Shown piece by piece: positions 8,325-17,403 of a stretch of DNA of 64,000 nt. Position 1 is the stretch's first letter. Each line of letters begins with the position of its first letter. The DNA comes from Perlabentimonas sp041656735. GTDB taxonomy: Bacteria > Bacteroidota > Bacteroidia > Bacteroidales > Tenuifilaceae. The stretch is taken from contig JBBACY010000006.1 of the NCBI GenBank assembly GCA_041656735.1, forward strand, positions 39,260 through 103,259. Direction: 5' to 3'. Position numbers and translations under genes: made by a program. The notes beneath the pieces were generated by a model. The model was given only the letters and a program-made list of their open reading frames with translations. It was not told the origin of the DNA and did not search any database.

Positions 8325-8789
8325 CTAGTTAGCAGTATTGTTATCATTAGAACACTTACTACAAAGCCCGTAAAAGTATAATGAATGGTGAGTAATTTTG
8401 AAATTCATAGACTTGCTAGCTGTATTCTTAATTTCCTGAACACGGGGGTCGCAAAATTCAATAACCGTTCCACACTGATTGCATATTAGGTGGTCGTGCT
8501 GGCGACACTCATACGCTTTTTCGAAAACAGCTAAATTTTTACCAAACTGATGTTTTACAACTAAATTACACTCTAACAAGAGCTCTATGGTATTATATAG
8601 AGTTGCTCGGCTCACCCTATAATTCTTGTTTTTCATATAAATATAAAGGGTTTCAATATCGAAATGCCCCTCACGTGAGTATATTTCCTCAATTATGGCA
8701 AACCTTTCGGGTGTTTTCCTATGTCCTTTTTTCTCTAAGTACTCAACAAAAATCTTTTTTACTGAGTCTAAAGTTTTATCACATCCCAT
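8325..8789 (-). CDS. Fur-family transcriptional regulator (Fur/PerR/Zur type)
   Basis: This metal-responsive repressor has 154 residues from the ATG at 8789; a GTG at 8798 in the same frame is less likely. The winged helix is at about 15-85, with the recognition segment YRVSRATLYNTIELLLE. The dimerisation domain has a structural zinc site in CNQCG and CSKC, plus the family segment ECRQHDHLICNQCG. Whether it senses iron, zinc or peroxide cannot be told. An AATCA-TT-TGATT dyad between the boxes of its own promoter suggests autoregulation. It sits between purA and rel. Confidence 0.92.
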   Translation of the reverse strand: MGCDKTLDSVKKIFVEYLEKKGHRKTPERFAIIEEIYSREGHFDIETLYIYMKNKNYRVSRATLYNTIELLLECNLVVKHQFGKNLAVFEKAYECRQHDHLICNQCGTVIEFCDPRVQEIKNTASKSMNFKITHHSLYFYGLCSKCSNDNNTAN

Positions 8790-8816
8790 GGTAACCACTG
8801 TTTAATTTAGAATGGT

Positions 8817-8848
8817 TAAAAATAGTAAATCATTTGATTAGTTTCAAA
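8817..8848 (-). promoter_or_regulatory. promoter of the Fur-family gene with internal dyad
   Basis: On the minus strand: TTTG (8845-8848), 20 bases, TATTTTTA (8817-8824). The perfect dyad AATCATTTGATT at 8828-8839 lies between the two boxes, where a repressor would block polymerase. The promoter is supported by pattern; the operator is inference. Confidence 0.5.
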
Positions 8849-9020
8849 TTTTTTTAGTTTTAAAAACTGTAATTGAAACCGATGCTATGAATAGAACAGA
8901 AAATACGAGATATTGTTTATAACCTGTGAAATATTTAACGCACGAAAACACTCATCAAACACCTCTGTCATCGATTATTATAAAGTAAAATGTTTAGGAG
9001 ATAAAGGGTAACGGGTTTGG

Positions 9021-11279
9021 TTAGTTATCGAAATTTTCAATTCGTTTAACAGAATCTATTCCTTTAATCTTCATAACGTTACCAATTAAACTATTTAAGT
9101 CTGAGGCATTGTGTACATACAAATCAATGGAACTGTTAAATATTCCATCGTGACTATCAATGTGAAGTTTTCTAATGTTAACCCTTAGCTCGTCAGAAAT
9201 TATTTTAACCAGCTCGCTGAGTATTCCGGACCTGTCCATACCCCTCACCTCAATACGTGCTAAAAACGACAGCACTTTGTGGGTTGTCCATTTTGCCGAA
9301 ACAATACGATCGCCATAACGAGACATAAGCCTTATGGCCTCGGCACAGTTAACCTTGTGTACAATAACATTCTGCTCGTCGTTTATGTACCCAATAACAT
9401 CATCACCAGGAATAGGATTACAGCACTTTGCAACAACGTACGAGGTTGAATCGTCGTCACCAATTTCGCGCAGAAGGTAGGGTTCTTTGGTATCTAGTTT
9501 TGTCAGTTTTTGTGATGCGTCTTCGTCTTCTTGCTTTGTAATTCGTTTTTTATGAGCCGACTTGGTAAACTGCAACTCCCAGTACCTAACCCACTTGCTT
9601 TTAGTATTCCGTTTTAATATCCGCTTCAGGTTATCAAGCGAAATTAAGCCCGAACCTAGCTTACTATATAACTCGTCCTTGGACACCATTTCGTAAGCCG
9701 GTAAAATCTTTTTAAAAACGCGCGATGATGGTTGTATCCCCAATTCGGCCAGCTTGTTTTCTATGAGCTTTCGACCTTTCTCTATCCTATTCTTTGTATC
9801 GGCCTTAATAGCCGATTTAATAGCCGATTGAGCTTTGGCTGTTTTTACAAATTTCAATGACTCCCACGATGGTTTCTGGGTGCTGGAGGTTATAATTTCA
9901 ACCTGGTCGCCACTTGAAAGAACATAGCTAAGAGGCACGAGCTTGTGATTAACCTTGGCACCTATCGCCTTGTTACCAATTTCGGTATGTATTTCGTAGG
10001 CTAAGTCGAGGGTTGTTGATTCGTTCGGCAAAGTCTTTGTTTCGCCCTTAGGAGTGTAAACTACTATTTCCGAAGCGAATAGATTAAGTTTAAATTCATC
10101 AAGAAACTCTAGAGCGTTGGTTTGTGGGTTATCGAGTACCTCGCGAACCTGAGCTATCCAGCGTTCAAATACATTCTCGTGCGTTGATGCATCGCTGGTT
10201 TTATATTTCCAGTGCGCTGCGAAGCCTCTCTCTGCAATCTCATTCATTCGCTGCGAACGAATTTGCACTTCAATCCACTGCCCATGAGGCCCCATTACGG
10301 TACAGTGTAGCGCTTCGTAACCATTAGCTTTAGGCGTGCTAACCCAGTCGCGAATACGGTCGGGCTTAGGTTTATAGATATCGGTTATTAGTGAGTATAT
10401 ATGCCAACACTGTGTTTTTTCGGGGATATGGGGATAGGGATTAAAAATAATGCGAATGGCGAGCAGGTCGTAAATATCTTCGAAAGCAATGTTTTTTGAC
10501 TGAATCTTTTTCCAGATAGAGTATATTGATTTAGAGCGTCCGCTAATATCAAAATCAATCTCATTCTCTTCAAGTTTCTGAATAATAGGTAGCGAAAAGG
10601 AGTTAATTACCTGCATCCGTCGTTTTTCGGAGCCCTCTATTTTGCTGCGAATATTTTCATACACTTTTGGATAACTGTACTTTAAACTTAAATCTTCGAG
10701 CTCTGTTTTAATATTATAAAGACCGAGCCTATGCGCTAAGGGTGCGTATAGATAGATGGTTTCGCTCGTTATTTTCAATTGCTTATTGGGTGGCATAGAT
10801 GCAAGAGTTCGCATATTATGTAACCTATCGGCCAATTTTATAAGAATAACCCTAAAATCATCAGTGAGGGTTAGCAGCATCTTTCGAAAATTCTCGGCTT
10901 GTAATGATGCATTAGAGTCGAAAACCTCCGAAATTTTTGTAAGCCCATCAATTATTTGAGCAATTTTTTTATCGAAAAGTTTCTCAATATCCTCAACGGT
11001 ATATTCCGTATCCTCAACCACATCGTGTAAAAGAGCACAAGCAACCGCTTTGGGGCCAAGTCCAATCTCTGTCGACACAATTTTAGCTACAGCAATGGGG
11101 TGCAGAATGTAAGGTTCGCCCGATTTTCGCTTAACCCCTTTGTGCGCTTCGTTGGCAAGGTTAAACGCTTTTCGCACAAGCTTTATATCCTCTTCGCTTT
11201 GGCAACGTAAACAACTCGCCAGCAAATCGTCGAAGTGCTCTAAAATCAAATCTTTCTCCTCTTGTACTTGCAAATCCAT
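9021..11279 (-). CDS. rel: bifunctional (p)ppGpp synthetase/hydrolase, Rel/SpoT family
   Basis: Makes and degrades the stringent-response alarmone (p)ppGpp. The 752-residue protein has the full set of domains: HD hydrolase (about 40-195, His60, His85-Asp86 and Glu89-Asp90 in LLHDVVEDTE), synthetase (about 245-365, with DLLAIRIIF and the catalytic EVQIRS), TGS (about 400-465) and a C-terminal zinc-finger/ACT part (CCNPIPGDD, then MDRSGILSELVKII). Both catalytic halves keep their motifs, so it should be bifunctional. A perfect TAnnTTTG box lies at 11333-11340. Confidence 0.97.
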   Translation of the reverse strand: MDLQVQEEKDLILEHFDDLLASCLRCQSEEDIKLVRKAFNLANEAHKGVKRKSGEPYILHPIAVAKIVSTEIGLGPKAVACALLHDVVEDTEYTVEDIEKLFDKKIAQIIDGLTKISEVFDSNASLQAENFRKMLLTLTDDFRVILIKLADRLHNMRTLASMPPNKQLKITSETIYLYAPLAHRLGLYNIKTELEDLSLKYSYPKVYENIRSKIEGSEKRRMQVINSFSLPIIQKLEENEIDFDISGRSKSIYSIWKKIQSKNIAFEDIYDLLAIRIIFNPYPHIPEKTQCWHIYSLITDIYKPKPDRIRDWVSTPKANGYEALHCTVMGPHGQWIEVQIRSQRMNEIAERGFAAHWKYKTSDASTHENVFERWIAQVREVLDNPQTNALEFLDEFKLNLFASEIVVYTPKGETKTLPNESTTLDLAYEIHTEIGNKAIGAKVNHKLVPLSYVLSSGDQVEIITSSTQKPSWESLKFVKTAKAQSAIKSAIKADTKNRIEKGRKLIENKLAELGIQPSSRVFKKILPAYEMVSKDELYSKLGSGLISLDNLKRILKRNTKSKWVRYWELQFTKSAHKKRITKQEDEDASQKLTKLDTKEPYLLREIGDDDSTSYVVAKCCNPIPGDDVIGYINDEQNVIVHKVNCAEAIRLMSRYGDRIVSAKWTTHKVLSFLARIEVRGMDRSGILSELVKIISDELRVNIRKLHIDSHDGIFNSSIDLYVHNASDLNSLIGNVMKIKGIDSVKRIENFDN

Positions 11280-11332
11280 ATACTTTAAAAACTATAAAAT
11301 TGATTCAACACATCGCAAAACTAATTGCTTTG

Positions 11333-11340
11333 CAAAAATA
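11333..11340 (-). promoter_or_regulatory. -7 box for rel
   Basis: TATTTTTG on the minus strand, an exact TAnnTTTG match about 54 bases before the rel start. No good TTTG box was found at the right distance upstream, so this is half a promoter only. Confidence 0.35.
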
Positions 11341-11385
11341 CATCAACAAAAGCATTTTACCGACTTTTCCTTTAGACTGCTTCCA

Positions 11386-12984
11386 TTACATTGGGCCATA
11401 AATAACCGAAAGGTAACCCGTTCGTGAAATAGTGCGTTTTGAAGGAGGGTGCACCTCAATCCGATAGATATAGGTCCCTTCTTTTGCGTATTCTCCATTG
11501 GGGAACCGACCATCCCATCCGGTATTCACCCCTTCATAAACTATCCCTCCCCATCGGCTGTAAATGGTCAGTTTATAATCGGCTAAAAACGAAATTGTTG
11601 GGACAAAAATATTTCGTGGTTTGCCATCGCTATTAACCACCGTACTCATAGGATCCAAAGCGTTAGGCATAACCAAATCAGGAACAACCTCAACACAAAC
11701 CGTTTGCGAACGGCTTAATCTGTGTTGGTTACTAGAAGGTAACATTTCGTAAGCCTCAAGAAAATAGCAGAATTTTGGGTTGTAATTTTTCCCCCAATAA
11801 ATTGACAGATCATCAACAAGCGATGAATCTGTCGGGTTACGCTCATCATATATCAACTCAGGCTCAAGGGGTTCGGGAGAAAAGGCTACTCGGTAAATTT
11901 TGTAACGCACATCGTTGCCATCGGGTGAGTAGTATGAATTCCACGAAAGGTTTGCTTTTGTACCTTTAGCGTGGGCTCTAATAGCCATTGAGTTGCAAAG
12001 GTTTGACTTCTCCAGAAGGCGCTCACAACCATCGTAAGCATCAACTTTATAGTAAAACTTGCGTGAACGTGCAGCCCACAAATCGGTAGTGTCGCCAAAG
12101 AATGTAGTGTTAGGGTCGGAAAAACGATGGAGGGTGCGCGCCGAGAACAGTGAACTTTTACGATCAGGCTGCTCCCATCTAGTTATCCTGAAGTCTTTAT
12201 ACTCTGTTGCAGGATCTATGGTAAAATAAATTTCTGTTTGCTGGGCGGTTGACAGAATAGAATCGACATACATAAAGCTAGGCGGTTTTGCCACATTTGT
12301 GCTTATTGAGGTTAGGTTCGATTTCGTGTAAAGTTCAACATCCTTCTTTTTCGCTTTAACATATAGATAATAGGTTTCATTCATTTTTATAGAATCGGCA
12401 GCCACTTTATAAATGAAGGTACTATTGACTAGCCCCGAAACCGAATCAACCTGAGTAAATGAATCGGCATTTGAATCTGTTCCTAAAAACACTTTGTAAT
12501 ACTCTATGCTATTACCCCACCCCACATAATGCAGCCAATCAACTGCAATGCGATTCTTGCACGTATCGAAACGAGCCGTTACAAAAGCAGTTTTGTGCTC
12601 ATTAGTTTGAGTGCTTGGCTCGTTTAACCCATCGGAAGCTACTGTGTACGACTCGGGCTTAATTCCTGCGTCAACCTGTGTATCGGTATAAGTGAAAACA
12701 TGGCTGGCAACGTTAGCAATACGCTCTTTCCGAGAGTTTCCTAGAATGTCAACAACCCTGCGGTAAATAATATATCCCGTAGGTGCTGGCCTAACATTAT
12801 GCGAGCGTGGCGACGTCCAATATAATGTAGGATGCCCCGTATTGGGGTTTACGGTAATATAATTAAAATTTGGCGGTAAGGGCTGGGTGTATTCATCTTG
12901 CCCCATAGCACTGACGCTATAAAGAGAGCAAAATAAAATTGCAATTATGATAACCCGATTGGGTGTAAAAAGCGTTCGCGTCAT
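11386..12984 (-). CDS. secreted protein with type IX secretion C-terminal domain (CHU_C type)
   Basis: The 532-residue protein starts with a signal peptide (about residues 1-28). The middle is beta-rich and looks like several fibronectin type III-like repeats, each with the NLSWNSY or YKIYRVAF type of strands. The C-terminal 80 residues, with LTIYSRWGGIVYEG and the GWDGRF...GEYAKEGTYIYRIE pattern, match the gliding-motility-associated (type B) sorting domain. Such proteins cross the outer membrane through the type IX system and remain on the surface or are released. The ligand is unknown. It lies between rel and two M16 peptidase genes. Confidence 0.85.
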   Translation of the reverse strand: MTRTLFTPNRVIIIAILFCSLYSVSAMGQDEYTQPLPPNFNYITVNPNTGHPTLYWTSPRSHNVRPAPTGYIIYRRVVDILGNSRKERIANVASHVFTYTDTQVDAGIKPESYTVASDGLNEPSTQTNEHKTAFVTARFDTCKNRIAVDWLHYVGWGNSIEYYKVFLGTDSNADSFTQVDSVSGLVNSTFIYKVAADSIKMNETYYLYVKAKKKDVELYTKSNLTSISTNVAKPPSFMYVDSILSTAQQTEIYFTIDPATEYKDFRITRWEQPDRKSSLFSARTLHRFSDPNTTFFGDTTDLWAARSRKFYYKVDAYDGCERLLEKSNLCNSMAIRAHAKGTKANLSWNSYYSPDGNDVRYKIYRVAFSPEPLEPELIYDERNPTDSSLVDDLSIYWGKNYNPKFCYFLEAYEMLPSSNQHRLSRSQTVCVEVVPDLVMPNALDPMSTVVNSDGKPRNIFVPTISFLADYKLTIYSRWGGIVYEGVNTGWDGRFPNGEYAKEGTYIYRIEVHPPSKRTISRTGYLSVIYGPM

Positions 12985-13092
12985 ATAGCAAGGTAAAAAT
13001 ATGTAATTTTAATAAAACTGTTAAATTTAATGAAATAGTATTAGCTAATGTATCAAAATATTCAATTAATTTTTCAAATCCAATTTTTCAAA

Positions 13093-14385
13093 TCAAAATG
13101 GGTTACTTTTTGCCACAACGCAGTGCACAAAATCATCAACCTTTAGCCATTTATTGGCTATCTCCATCACTCTATTTGGTGTTATGGCTTTTATTGAATT
13201 TACCATACCATTAAAGAACTCATAGTTGAGGTTATTAAAATAAAAAAGCGACAGCACATTATCGGCAATAGCAAACGGCCCATTAATGCTACGAAGCGCT
13301 TCGCCCATTAAATAGCTTTGCACCCTTAACAACTCATCTTGCCCCACGGGTTCATTCTGTAAACGTTCAATTTCCTTAGTAATTTCGAGCATTGTTTGCT
13401 GCGTGTACTGCTCACCTACCTCGGTTGAAATAACCAGCGCTCCACTATCTTTCAATGTTACAATATACGAACCGATACCATAAGTATACCCTTTCTCTTC
13501 TCGAATATTTTTCATTAGGCGTGAGCCAAAATAACCCCCTAAAATTGTGTTTACTATGGCCAAATCGGGATAGTCGGGGTGTGAACGTGTAAAAAGCGGG
13601 CGCCCAACCCTAATTGACGATTGCAAGGCATCGGCTTTTTCAATAAAGATGCTTTGTCCTTTAACTTGCTGTTCAGAAAGTTGGCTGACACTGGTTTCGC
13701 TTGCATCTCCCCAGCTGTGATTGCCGAAAACACTTTGCACCTTAGCTATGTGTGCATCAGTTACCCGCCCCGACAGAACAACGGTACAGTTTTTAGAGCC
13801 TACAAATTGCTTATGATAGCCAATAAGGCTATCCTGTTCAATCAGTTCAAAATCGGTTGGCACGGCAAATGCACCGTAAGGGTGACCCTCTCCGTAAAGG
13901 GCATTAAAAAACCCAATCCGTGATTTTGTTGAAGCTTTCTCCATCTCAACGGTAAGCGATTGCTTGCTCCGTCGTTTCCATTCATTAAGCTCATCAACGG
14001 GGTATATGGGCATTGTAAGTATCTCTTGCATCATATCAAGGGTTTGGTCCAAATGCTTGGTAAGCGAGAAGGCTGTAGCCTTGGCATAATCCTTATCGGC
14101 ACCAAAACCTGTAAACGAACCCCAGTAATCGAAATGTTCAGAAATTTGCTGTGAAGTATGCTTTGCTGTTCCTTCTGACATAAGAGAAAACGTTCCGTTT
14201 GCTACCAACCTTTGAGTTTGGTAACGAGAGCCGGCATTAAAAACAAGGTCTACCCTACAAACATCAACATCGCCCTGCGACACAACCAGTAGTTTGCAGC
14301 CGTTGGCCATAATATATGTTTGAGGCGGAGCAAACTGAAAATTATTTTGTAATTTTAATGACGGAGCTTGATTTCTGAAAGTCAT
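13093..14385 (-). CDS. M16-family peptidase-like protein, inactive partner
   Basis: The 430-residue protein has the two tandem alpha/beta halves of the M16 family. The zinc motif HxxEH is missing: at the expected place the sequence reads ANGTFSLMSEGT. The C-terminal half keeps GGYFGSRLMKNIREEKGYTYG, a common M16 segment. It is therefore likely the non-catalytic member of a pair. Its partner with an intact motif is the next gene upstream (14429-15670). There is no clear signal peptide on either protein. Substrates would be short peptides, but this is family knowledge only. Confidence 0.88.
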   Translation of the reverse strand: MTFRNQAPSLKLQNNFQFAPPQTYIMANGCKLLVVSQGDVDVCRVDLVFNAGSRYQTQRLVANGTFSLMSEGTAKHTSQQISEHFDYWGSFTGFGADKDYAKATAFSLTKHLDQTLDMMQEILTMPIYPVDELNEWKRRSKQSLTVEMEKASTKSRIGFFNALYGEGHPYGAFAVPTDFELIEQDSLIGYHKQFVGSKNCTVVLSGRVTDAHIAKVQSVFGNHSWGDASETSVSQLSEQQVKGQSIFIEKADALQSSIRVGRPLFTRSHPDYPDLAIVNTILGGYFGSRLMKNIREEKGYTYGIGSYIVTLKDSGALVISTEVGEQYTQQTMLEITKEIERLQNEPVGQDELLRVQSYLMGEALRSINGPFAIADNVLSLFYFNNLNYEFFNGMVNSIKAITPNRVMEIANKWLKVDDFVHCVVAKSNPF

Positions 14386-14428
14386 ATAACAATGTGTTAA
14401 TTTTGAACCTATCTATGGAATTATTAGG

Positions 14429-15670
14429 CTAAATATTTTCGGCAATGTAATGCAGTACCGACGAATTTTGCTCGGTAAATAATTTACTTGCAACCCTTTT
14501 AATATCAGCAGCGGTAACCTCATTGTACCTTTTAATGGTGAGGTTAAGAAGGTTTGCGTCGCCCAGTAATTCGTTGTAGCATAGGTTTAGCGCTTTTTCG
14601 GTAGTGCTAGTTAAGCCAAAGGTAAATGTTGACTCAAATCTATTCTTCACTTTACTAAGCTCATAATTGTCAACCGTTTGCTGCGAAATTTGCTTTAACT
14701 CCAAAAAAACAGCCTCTTCGGCTTGGACCAATGAAACGCCATCGGCAGGGCGGCCAGTAATTACAAATAAGCCCTCGTCAATATCACCTGAAATAAATGC
14801 ATCAATACTGTTGAATAGCTGTTGGCGCTTAACCAAACTCTGAAAAAATCTGGACGATTTTCCGTTTGACAAAATATCGCTTAAAAGGTCGGTAGCAGGA
14901 TAATCGGGGTGCAGCTTATTACACATATGAAAAGCGATATATAGCGAGTTAAATGGAACCTTACGTTTTACCTCTAACCTACGCTGCTGCGTTTGCTGGG
15001 GCTCTTTATTTATATCGGGCCTTACAATACAGCGTTTCGGGATGCTGCCAAACCATTTTTCGGATAACTCTTTAATATAATCGGTTTCAACATTGCCCGC
15101 TATGCATAGTATGGCATTATTTGGCGCATAATTGGCATAAAAGAAGTTTTTAACATCATCGAGGTTTGCGCTAGAGATATGAGCTGGCTCCTTGCCAATG
15201 GTTGGCCACTGATACGAATGCACCTTATACGCCAATGGCCTAAGCAGCAGCCACACATCACCATAGGGCTCGTTGAGGTATCGCTGATTAAACTCTTCTA
15301 TTACCACACTTTTTTGAACATCTAAGCTCTGCTGCGAAAAAGCAAGGCTAAGCATACGGTCGCTCTCGAGCCAAAAAGCAGTTTCAATATTACTTAAGGG
15401 CAATGTTATGTAGTAGTTTGTTATGTCGCTGCTTGTAAATGCATTGTTCTCGCCGCTAGCACGTTCAATGGGCTCGTCGTAATTTGGTATATTAACAGAC
15501 CCGCCAAACATAAGATGCTCAAAAAGATGGGCAAAGCCCGTTTTATTAGAATCCTCATGCTTTGACCCCACATTATACAAAAGATTTACTGACACTAAAG
15601 GCGTTGATGTATCTTTATGCACAATTACCCTAAGCCCGTTATCAAGCGAAAACCTATCGAAATTAACCAT
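14429..15670 (-). CDS. M16-family zinc peptidase, active member of a pair
   Basis: The 413-residue M16 peptidase has an intact zinc site: HLFEH at residues 48-52 in GFAHLFEHLMFGG, with further glutamates in VVIEEFNQR. The second half carries LSNGKSSRFFQSLVK. The length matches single M16 subunits that work as heterodimers with an inactive partner, encoded here 44 bases downstream. The clam-shell dimer degrades peptides. No signal peptide is evident, so a cytoplasmic or periplasmic location remains open. Confidence 0.92.
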   Translation of the reverse strand: MVNFDRFSLDNGLRVIVHKDTSTPLVSVNLLYNVGSKHEDSNKTGFAHLFEHLMFGGSVNIPNYDEPIERASGENNAFTSSDITNYYITLPLSNIETAFWLESDRMLSLAFSQQSLDVQKSVVIEEFNQRYLNEPYGDVWLLLRPLAYKVHSYQWPTIGKEPAHISSANLDDVKNFFYANYAPNNAILCIAGNVETDYIKELSEKWFGSIPKRCIVRPDINKEPQQTQQRRLEVKRKVPFNSLYIAFHMCNKLHPDYPATDLLSDILSNGKSSRFFQSLVKRQQLFNSIDAFISGDIDEGLFVITGRPADGVSLVQAEEAVFLELKQISQQTVDNYELSKVKNRFESTFTFGLTSTTEKALNLCYNELLGDANLLNLTIKRYNEVTAADIKRVASKLFTEQNSSVLHYIAENI

Positions 15671-15685
15671 AGTTTGTATGTAATA

Positions 15686-15907
15686 TTACAATGAGTTTTT
15701 TAAATGGCAGGATATAAATCCACCATTGCTCCTATCTAGTCTTTGCAAGACAACGCCAAAAACATCGAAAGCTTCCGATTTCTTCTGAACAAGCTTTGTC
15801 TTTGACGTTTTAGCTTCGCTGAGCTCCGTTTCACTCTGGTTCTTATCAAAGACATAAAAATCTGGAGTTTTCTTGATGACACTATCTAATTTATATTGTA
15901 GAGTCAA
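15686..15907 (-). CDS. possible small hypothetical protein
   Basis: A 73-codon frame begins with TTG at 15907, two bases after the UbiA-like stop, and ends 15 bases before the peptidase gene. It fills the gap exactly, which is why I keep it. The peptide is lysine- and serine-rich and I do not recognise it. There is no ATG at the start and no homologous feature I can name. It may be a remnant or a chance frame. Confidence 0.25.
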   Translation of the reverse strand: MTLQYKLDSVIKKTPDFYVFDKNQSETELSEAKTSKTKLVQKKSEAFDVFGVVLQRLDRSNGGFISCHLKNSL

Positions 15908-15909
15908 AT

Positions 15910-16875
15910 CTACACCACAACAAATCGAAATAAAATTGAGTATAGTATGCCTAACAGCATAACAACCTTAGAGAAGTTGCTAACCCAATGATAATCTGAT
16001 TTTTTACTGGCTGTAAGCACCTTAACTACTAGAATGAAGATTGGAAAAACAATAGTGCCAACAATATATCCCAACGAAAAATAGTCGAAACTACCAGTTG
16101 ATAAATGATTTAGGTATGCACCAAACAAGTATGCAAGCACCACAATGGTAAACATTAGTATGATTGCAGCAATGTCTCGGGCGCCGTTAACCCCAACTAC
16201 AACTGGCAAACTTCGCCTTCCGAAAGCATTATCCCCCTCAACATCTTCAATATCTTTAACAATTTCGCGGAAGAGCGTAAGAATAAAAGCAAAAATTGTA
16301 TAACCCATAATCCAGTACATTACCTCATTAAAGGCAAAGGGCTTAAGCACCAATATTTGCCAGTAGGCTTTATGCAGCAAGGGTAACTCAAACAGAAAAG
16401 GCATTAATGGAACAACCGCAGTGAGTAGTGCAACCAGTAAATTGCCGGTTAAAAGTTGACGTTTATACGATGTTGAATAGAACCAAAGCAATCCGGGTAC
16501 AATTAAAAACACTAGGGTTAAAAATGGTTTCCCTATGCTTACCGTAACCGCTGCACCTAATACAACACCAAGCGCAGAAAGGGTCCAGTGAAGGCTAATG
16601 GCAAACCGACGCGATAAATCTTTACCCACGATAACGGTTTTTGGTCGGTTAACCTCATCGGTACGGGTATCAAAATAATCGTTAATAACGTATCCTGCAG
16701 CGGTAATAAAAACGGTTGAGAGCATAAGCATAAAAAACAACAGCTCGCTAAGCTGAAGGTGCATACCCGTTTTAGCAAGAATTGGCTGCATAATAAAAAA
16801 CCTCATACAGTACATAGTTAAAGCAACTATGATAAGGTTTTTATAACGAACTAAACGTAATACTTTGCTTAGCAT
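15910..16875 (-). CDS. UbiA-family prenyltransferase (geranylgeranylglycerol-phosphate type)
   Basis: This 321-residue membrane prenyltransferase has about eight to nine helices. The first aspartate motif NDYFDTRTD lies at 65-73 and the second, KDIEDVEGD, in the segment before GRRSLPVV; these bind Mg-diphosphate of the prenyl donor. The sequence type is that annotated as geranylgeranylglycerol-phosphate geranylgeranyltransferase in Bacteroidota, whose true acceptor in these bacteria is not established. The gene is followed closely by KdsC-like and DUF2520 genes on the same strand (gaps of 9 and 15 bases), so it is in an operon. Confidence 0.88.
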   Translation of the reverse strand: MLSKVLRLVRYKNLIIVALTMYCMRFFIMQPILAKTGMHLQLSELLFFMLMLSTVFITAAGYVINDYFDTRTDEVNRPKTVIVGKDLSRRFAISLHWTLSALGVVLGAAVTVSIGKPFLTLVFLIVPGLLWFYSTSYKRQLLTGNLLVALLTAVVPLMPFLFELPLLHKAYWQILVLKPFAFNEVMYWIMGYTIFAFILTLFREIVKDIEDVEGDNAFGRRSLPVVVGVNGARDIAAIILMFTIVVLAYLFGAYLNHLSTGSFDYFSLGYIVGTIVFPIFILVVKVLTASKKSDYHWVSNFSKVVMLLGILYSILFRFVVV

Positions 16876-16884
16876 ACCTAATAA

Positions 16885-17388
16885 TTATTTAAGCCATAAA
16901 TTGTTTAGTTTAAGCACTTGTTCAATAACGTCTCTAACACACCCTTTGCCCCCACCAAAGTTAGAGATATACGATGCTAACTCAATAATTTCTGGAGCCG
17001 CATCGGCTGGGCAAGTAGGAAAACCAACTCGCTGCATTACCTCATAGTCTGGAATATCATCTCCCATAAACAGTATTTCAGAAAGTTCTAATCCGTACTT
17101 AAACCGAAAATCTTCTAAATCGTCTAGCTTATCATTCGAGTTTAAGTATATATCGGTAACGCCTAAACCCTTAAAACGAACGCTAACCGCCTCACTTTGC
17201 CCTCCAGTTATTATTGCAACAGGAAAACCAGCCTCAACTGCCTTTTGTATAGCATATCCATCGCGGGTATTAGATGAGCGAAGCAATTCGCCCGATGAAT
17301 GAATAATAACCGATCCATCGGTAAATACGCCATCAACATCAAATGCAAAACCTTTCACATTCTGAAGGCTCTCCTTAAAATTTTTCAT
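16885..17388 (-). CDS. KdsC-like HAD phosphatase
   Basis: The 167-residue protein is a capless HAD phosphatase of the KDO-8-phosphate phosphatase type. The nucleophile and acid are Asp17 and Asp19 in FDVDGVFTDG, the ITGG segment follows, and the third motif is MGDDIPDYEVM, with GGKGCVRD near the C-terminus as in KdsC. In lipopolysaccharide synthesis KdsC releases phosphate from KDO-8-P. The tetramer-forming short form fits the length. Its setting beside a prenyltransferase and a Rossmann protein, rather than kdsA or kdsB, leaves the substrate open. Confidence 0.88.
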   Translation of the reverse strand: MKNFKESLQNVKGFAFDVDGVFTDGSVIIHSSGELLRSSNTRDGYAIQKAVEAGFPVAIITGGQSEAVSVRFKGLGVTDIYLNSNDKLDDLEDFRFKYGLELSEILFMGDDIPDYEVMQRVGFPTCPADAAPEIIELASYISNFGGGKGCVRDVIEQVLKLNNLWLK

Positions 17389-17403
17389 CTTATTACTGTA
17401 AAT

